Assembly: GCF_036711975.1 (NCBI RefSeq)
Contig: NC_091967.1
Span: 13,330,001-13,394,000 of the forward strand
Reading direction: 5' to 3'
From: Onthophagus taurus
Taxonomy: Eukaryota; Arthropoda; Insecta; Coleoptera; Scarabaeidae
Length of the DNA: 64,000 nt
The stretch's first letter is position 1. Every line of letters begins with the position of its first letter. Of the stretch, positions 61,415 through 64,000 are shown piece after piece. The notes below the pieces were generated by a model. It saw nothing but the letters and a program-made list of their open reading frames with translations, made no database searches and was not told the DNA's origin. A program made the translations under genes and the position numbers.

Positions 61415-61860
61415 GATTTTAAAGTTGTTTATTACAACATAACCTAAAAATTATGACAATGTCACACTTAATGGTTTTAGAGATATGTAGCACGAGCGCC
61501 ATCTATACGTCAGGAATATATCAATTAAAATATGACTATATAGGAATCTAACCTTAAACTCTTTATTTGAAATTATTCGAATGTAATTTATAACAATTTT
61601 CTAAAGGTAAAATTAAGTCTTGCATCTTTAGCTGTTTTTATGTTTGAATTAAAATAGCGTTGTAATAATTTTTATTTATTTTACATTTGATTATGTCAAC
61701 ATAACCTATAAGCCATCTATAGGGCAGGAATATGTCAAAAAAAATGATAATACAGGAATTTAACTTTAAATACTTTATTATTGTAATATTTGAAATTATT
61801 GCAATTTATAACAATTTTCTAAAGGTAAGATTAATCCGTGCACCTGGAGCTGATTTTCTA
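61380..61860. repeat. tandem duplication across the ALKBH2-THOC6 junction
   Basis: Unit A (about 61380-61640) and unit B (about 61645-61860) align throughout: GTTGTAATAATTTTTATT, then CAACATAACCTA, GCCATCTATA, CAGGAATAT, TTTGAAATTATT and ATTTATAACAATTTTCTAAA. Unit A carries the true THOC6 start and, on its far side, a relic of the ALKBH2 C-terminus (minus frame ARLNFTFRKLL and stop). Unit B carries the true ALKBH2 end and a relic of the THOC6 start in which the ATG is lost. Confidence 0.85.
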
Positions 61861-62610
61861 ATAGGTAAGGAATGATACCAAAACTTATTTGTTGGTGGGT
61901 TCATTAATAATAAACTTCCATGTTGTAGGACAATTTTAACTAAAAATAAATGGAATAAATTAGTAATTATGGCCATAAAACTAAATAATACTTTTAGGAA
62001 TATCTCGAATTTTCTTTCGAGCATCAGCATGTTTTAAAACAAATTCCCTTTCTTGTCCTAACGATAAAGATGCAATTGGAGTTTGAGGATCTAATTCTCC
62101 TTCATCATCTCTATGCTCGCCGATGTGATCTGAACCATTTCTATACCTAAAAATAAAATCGTTTGCTTAACTTTTTAGGGTTAATATTTATAATAAAGAC
62201 CTATTAACAAGAACGAAATTATATTTATAATTGGTAATTTCTTCAAGATAATTGCGAATAAATTCTAGTTGTGGTGTCCAAGGTTTTGCAGGAATTGTTA
62301 CACCGGAAAATTTATAAGAAACTCCTTCATCACCAAAAGCAACTTGTTGTCTAGGAATGTTGTGATATTTTCCAAAGACTTTAACCTAAAAAGTTAATGT
62401 TTTTAGGGCTGTTTTAATCAATGAAAATTAATTTACCTTTGTCAAATCACCAGTGTAATACTGTATTGAATCTTCAAGTTTTAAAAATATGTCACTTGCC
62501 AGTTGCTTATTAAATATTAACGAATAATCTAGATCTAACCCCTCTGCAGAGTATTTTTTCCATGTTACTTTTTGTTGAGATAATTTCTTTAATTCTAATT
62601 CTAAATCCAT
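61806..62610 (-). CDS. ALKBH2: DNA oxidative demethylase, ALKBH2-type
   Basis: Fe(II)/2-oxoglutarate dioxygenase that would reverse 1-methyladenine and 3-methylcytosine in nuclear DNA. Four exons, read downward: 62610-62437, 62385-62201, 62146-61992 and 61939-61806; phases agree and give 215 residues (human about 260, with a longer N-terminus). Motifs match ALKBH2 in order: KVFGKYHNIPRQQVAFGD, YKFSGVTIPAKPW, FVLVNRYRNGSDHIGEHRDD, PIASLSLGQEREFVLKH and HGSLLLMNPPTNKFWYHSLP, ending RINLTFRKLL. Iron ligands are H131, D133 and H194; R206 and R212 fit the 2-oxoglutarate-binding arginines. No PCNA-binding APIM motif is obvious at the N-terminus. A minus-strand AATAAA lies at 61774-61779. Introns are 40-55 nt. 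The short frame running from exon 3 into exon 4 across 62030 is partly intronic. Confidence 0.93.
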
Positions 62611-64000
62611 TTTTTAGGTAAACATATACAGAGATGTTTTAACACATTTTGCGTTTTATACACAAACGTTAATAATATAATTCGAACGACTTCAGTTTTC
62701 TCATCTAGAATACTCGAGCAGCTTTGGTTGCATAAAAATCTTCAAAAAGAATTTTTATTAATAAATAACATATTTATTTGAATTAATTATTATTAATACA
62801 TCTGTAATTATGGATATGATTATTATCAACATTATAATTAATTCGTTGCTACATTTTGTAATATCTCTAATTATCATAAATCTACCAACGTTTATTTAAT
62901 AATAAACTTCTATTAGATGTGTCCCCGTAAACCAATAAGTATACATTTAAAAATAAACATCATTAATACCGTGTTTATTATAAACACCTACACAAACAAT
63001 CAATATTTGCGGAAAGCGTGCATCAAGTTCTCTACGCGTACAGACGATTTCACGGTTCATTGAAAACCTGTTGTTCCGGAAAGTACACAAACGCTTCGTT
63101 GGCAAATTTTACTCCCTTTTCATGCTAATAAATTGTTTACCTTCCCATATTGTGCACTAAGTTATAAAAACTTAAAGAATTTTTTATGGTTACTTATAAA
63201 AGCGCTGTTGAGCAACAAAAATTTTTCCTTGCTCAAGGCTGCACATTCATCCTGGTTGTCTTTAAATTAGAATTTTACGGAAAATCAGAGAAATCTGAGA
63301 ACACTAAGGAAATAAATTTAATTGCAGACTTTCTGATGAAATTGGCCAATTTTAATAAATCTAATTAAAAAAAAAGGTGTATTAGAACACCAGTACATTG
63401 ATAGATGTTTCAAAGATAACAAACTGACCAATAAAGGTTCGATTGAGTATTTATTAATGTAAGAAACGGTGAGTAGATTTGATTTTCAATACATTTTTTC
63501 TCTATATTTTTTACTTTTTGCAGGTTGTACTACCCCAAGTTTTGTTTAAATAAAACGGGTTTGCCAAATTCTTTATAGTATGGTGAGAAAATCATGGAAA
63601 GAATGTCAGGAAATTGCGGAACTGAAATAGTTGTTACCTATATATAAGCTGAATTTAAACAAAAATCCGAATAGTCATGTTGTTACTGTTCCAAGTATGG
63701 AGTTGAATACTTAAAACATCATTCTTGGACAGAACTACTGTTAGGGACATTTTGGCTCTCTGCTACCAATACATTTATATCACCAAAAAGGTAGATCTCC
63801 AAGGTACTCTAATGCGAAATGCAGGCCACTGAAGGAAGTGAAGAAAACCAGAAATCGTTTTTTCGTTGCCTTGATGGTAGTGATAACTAATAATCAGAAT
63901 AAGCAGATTAATTTAAGGCAATTGGTTTAATTATTACATTGTTGATACGAAATTTCACAATAGGAATTACGTCTTCTTCAGATGTGACATTGACTTGTCA
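62611..64000. other. upstream of ALKBH2, no gene recognised
   Basis: AT-rich. A 60-codon plus frame at 63186-63368 and interrupted readings near 63600-63780 (EYLKHHSWTELLLGTFWLSA) hint at an old element, but no family is recognisable. ALKBH2's promoter should lie just above 62610; no TATA-Inr pair was obvious. Confidence 0.4.

Noticed and set aside
61806..62030. 74-codon frame starting MLMLERKFEIF as a separate small gene
   Set aside because: Its first third spans the last intron of ALKBH2 and its last 44 codons are ALKBH2 exon 4. The 52-nt intron explains the rest.

Overview
This AT-rich window looks like insect nuclear DNA, most likely from a beetle-type genome, although the order is inferred. 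Genes are split by short GT-AG introns, spacers are long, and mobile-element debris is common. The recognisable proteins are an aminergic receptor close to the insect alpha2-octopamine type, a Dlish-type SH3 protein, an Hsp70-family member, THOC6 and ALKBH2. No prokaryotic operons, CRISPR arrays or convincing RNA genes were seen.

Layout. From 1 to 35 kb the DNA is nearly gene-free. It holds one candidate terminal coding exon (2731-2836, +), two foldback MITE-like elements (3452-3876 and 11752-11976), a decayed mariner/Tc1-type element with about 60-bp terminal inverted repeats (6676-7724), and relics of piggyBac-like, pogo/Tigger-like and LINE elements. A five-exon biogenic amine GPCR lies on + at 35034-37518. 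Two minus-strand genes follow: a three-exon Hsp70-family gene with no C-terminal lid (40914 to 39163), and the dlish-like gene (45601 to 41207). A TATA-Inr pair near 47.4 kb and a matching 5' UTR exon and acceptor probably mark the dlish promoter.

A nearly intact minus-strand LINE occupies about 50.55-55 kb. Its ORF1 carries SAP-like, coiled-coil and SGNH-esterase regions. Its ORF2 encodes an endonuclease and reverse transcriptase and is broken by one late frameshift. The 3' tail is a hexanucleotide repeat rather than poly(A). GC-richer islands at 55.5-58.4 kb may be promoters or enhancers of genes not resolved here. A 172-bp satellite array, bounded by direct repeats, lies at 58.6-59.7 kb. 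THOC6 and ALKBH2 (both minus) close the gene content. The spacer between them, with the edges of both genes, has been duplicated in tandem.

The genes share no single pathway. They cover amine signalling, Fat/Dachs growth control, protein folding, mRNA export and DNA alkylation repair, as expected of ordinary eukaryotic neighbours. The most unusual items are the lidless Hsp70, the LINE with its ORF1 architecture, the satellite array in its direct-repeat frame and the duplicated gene junction. Exon boundaries were worked out by hand from splice consensus, reading phase and remembered family conservation. No database search was run.
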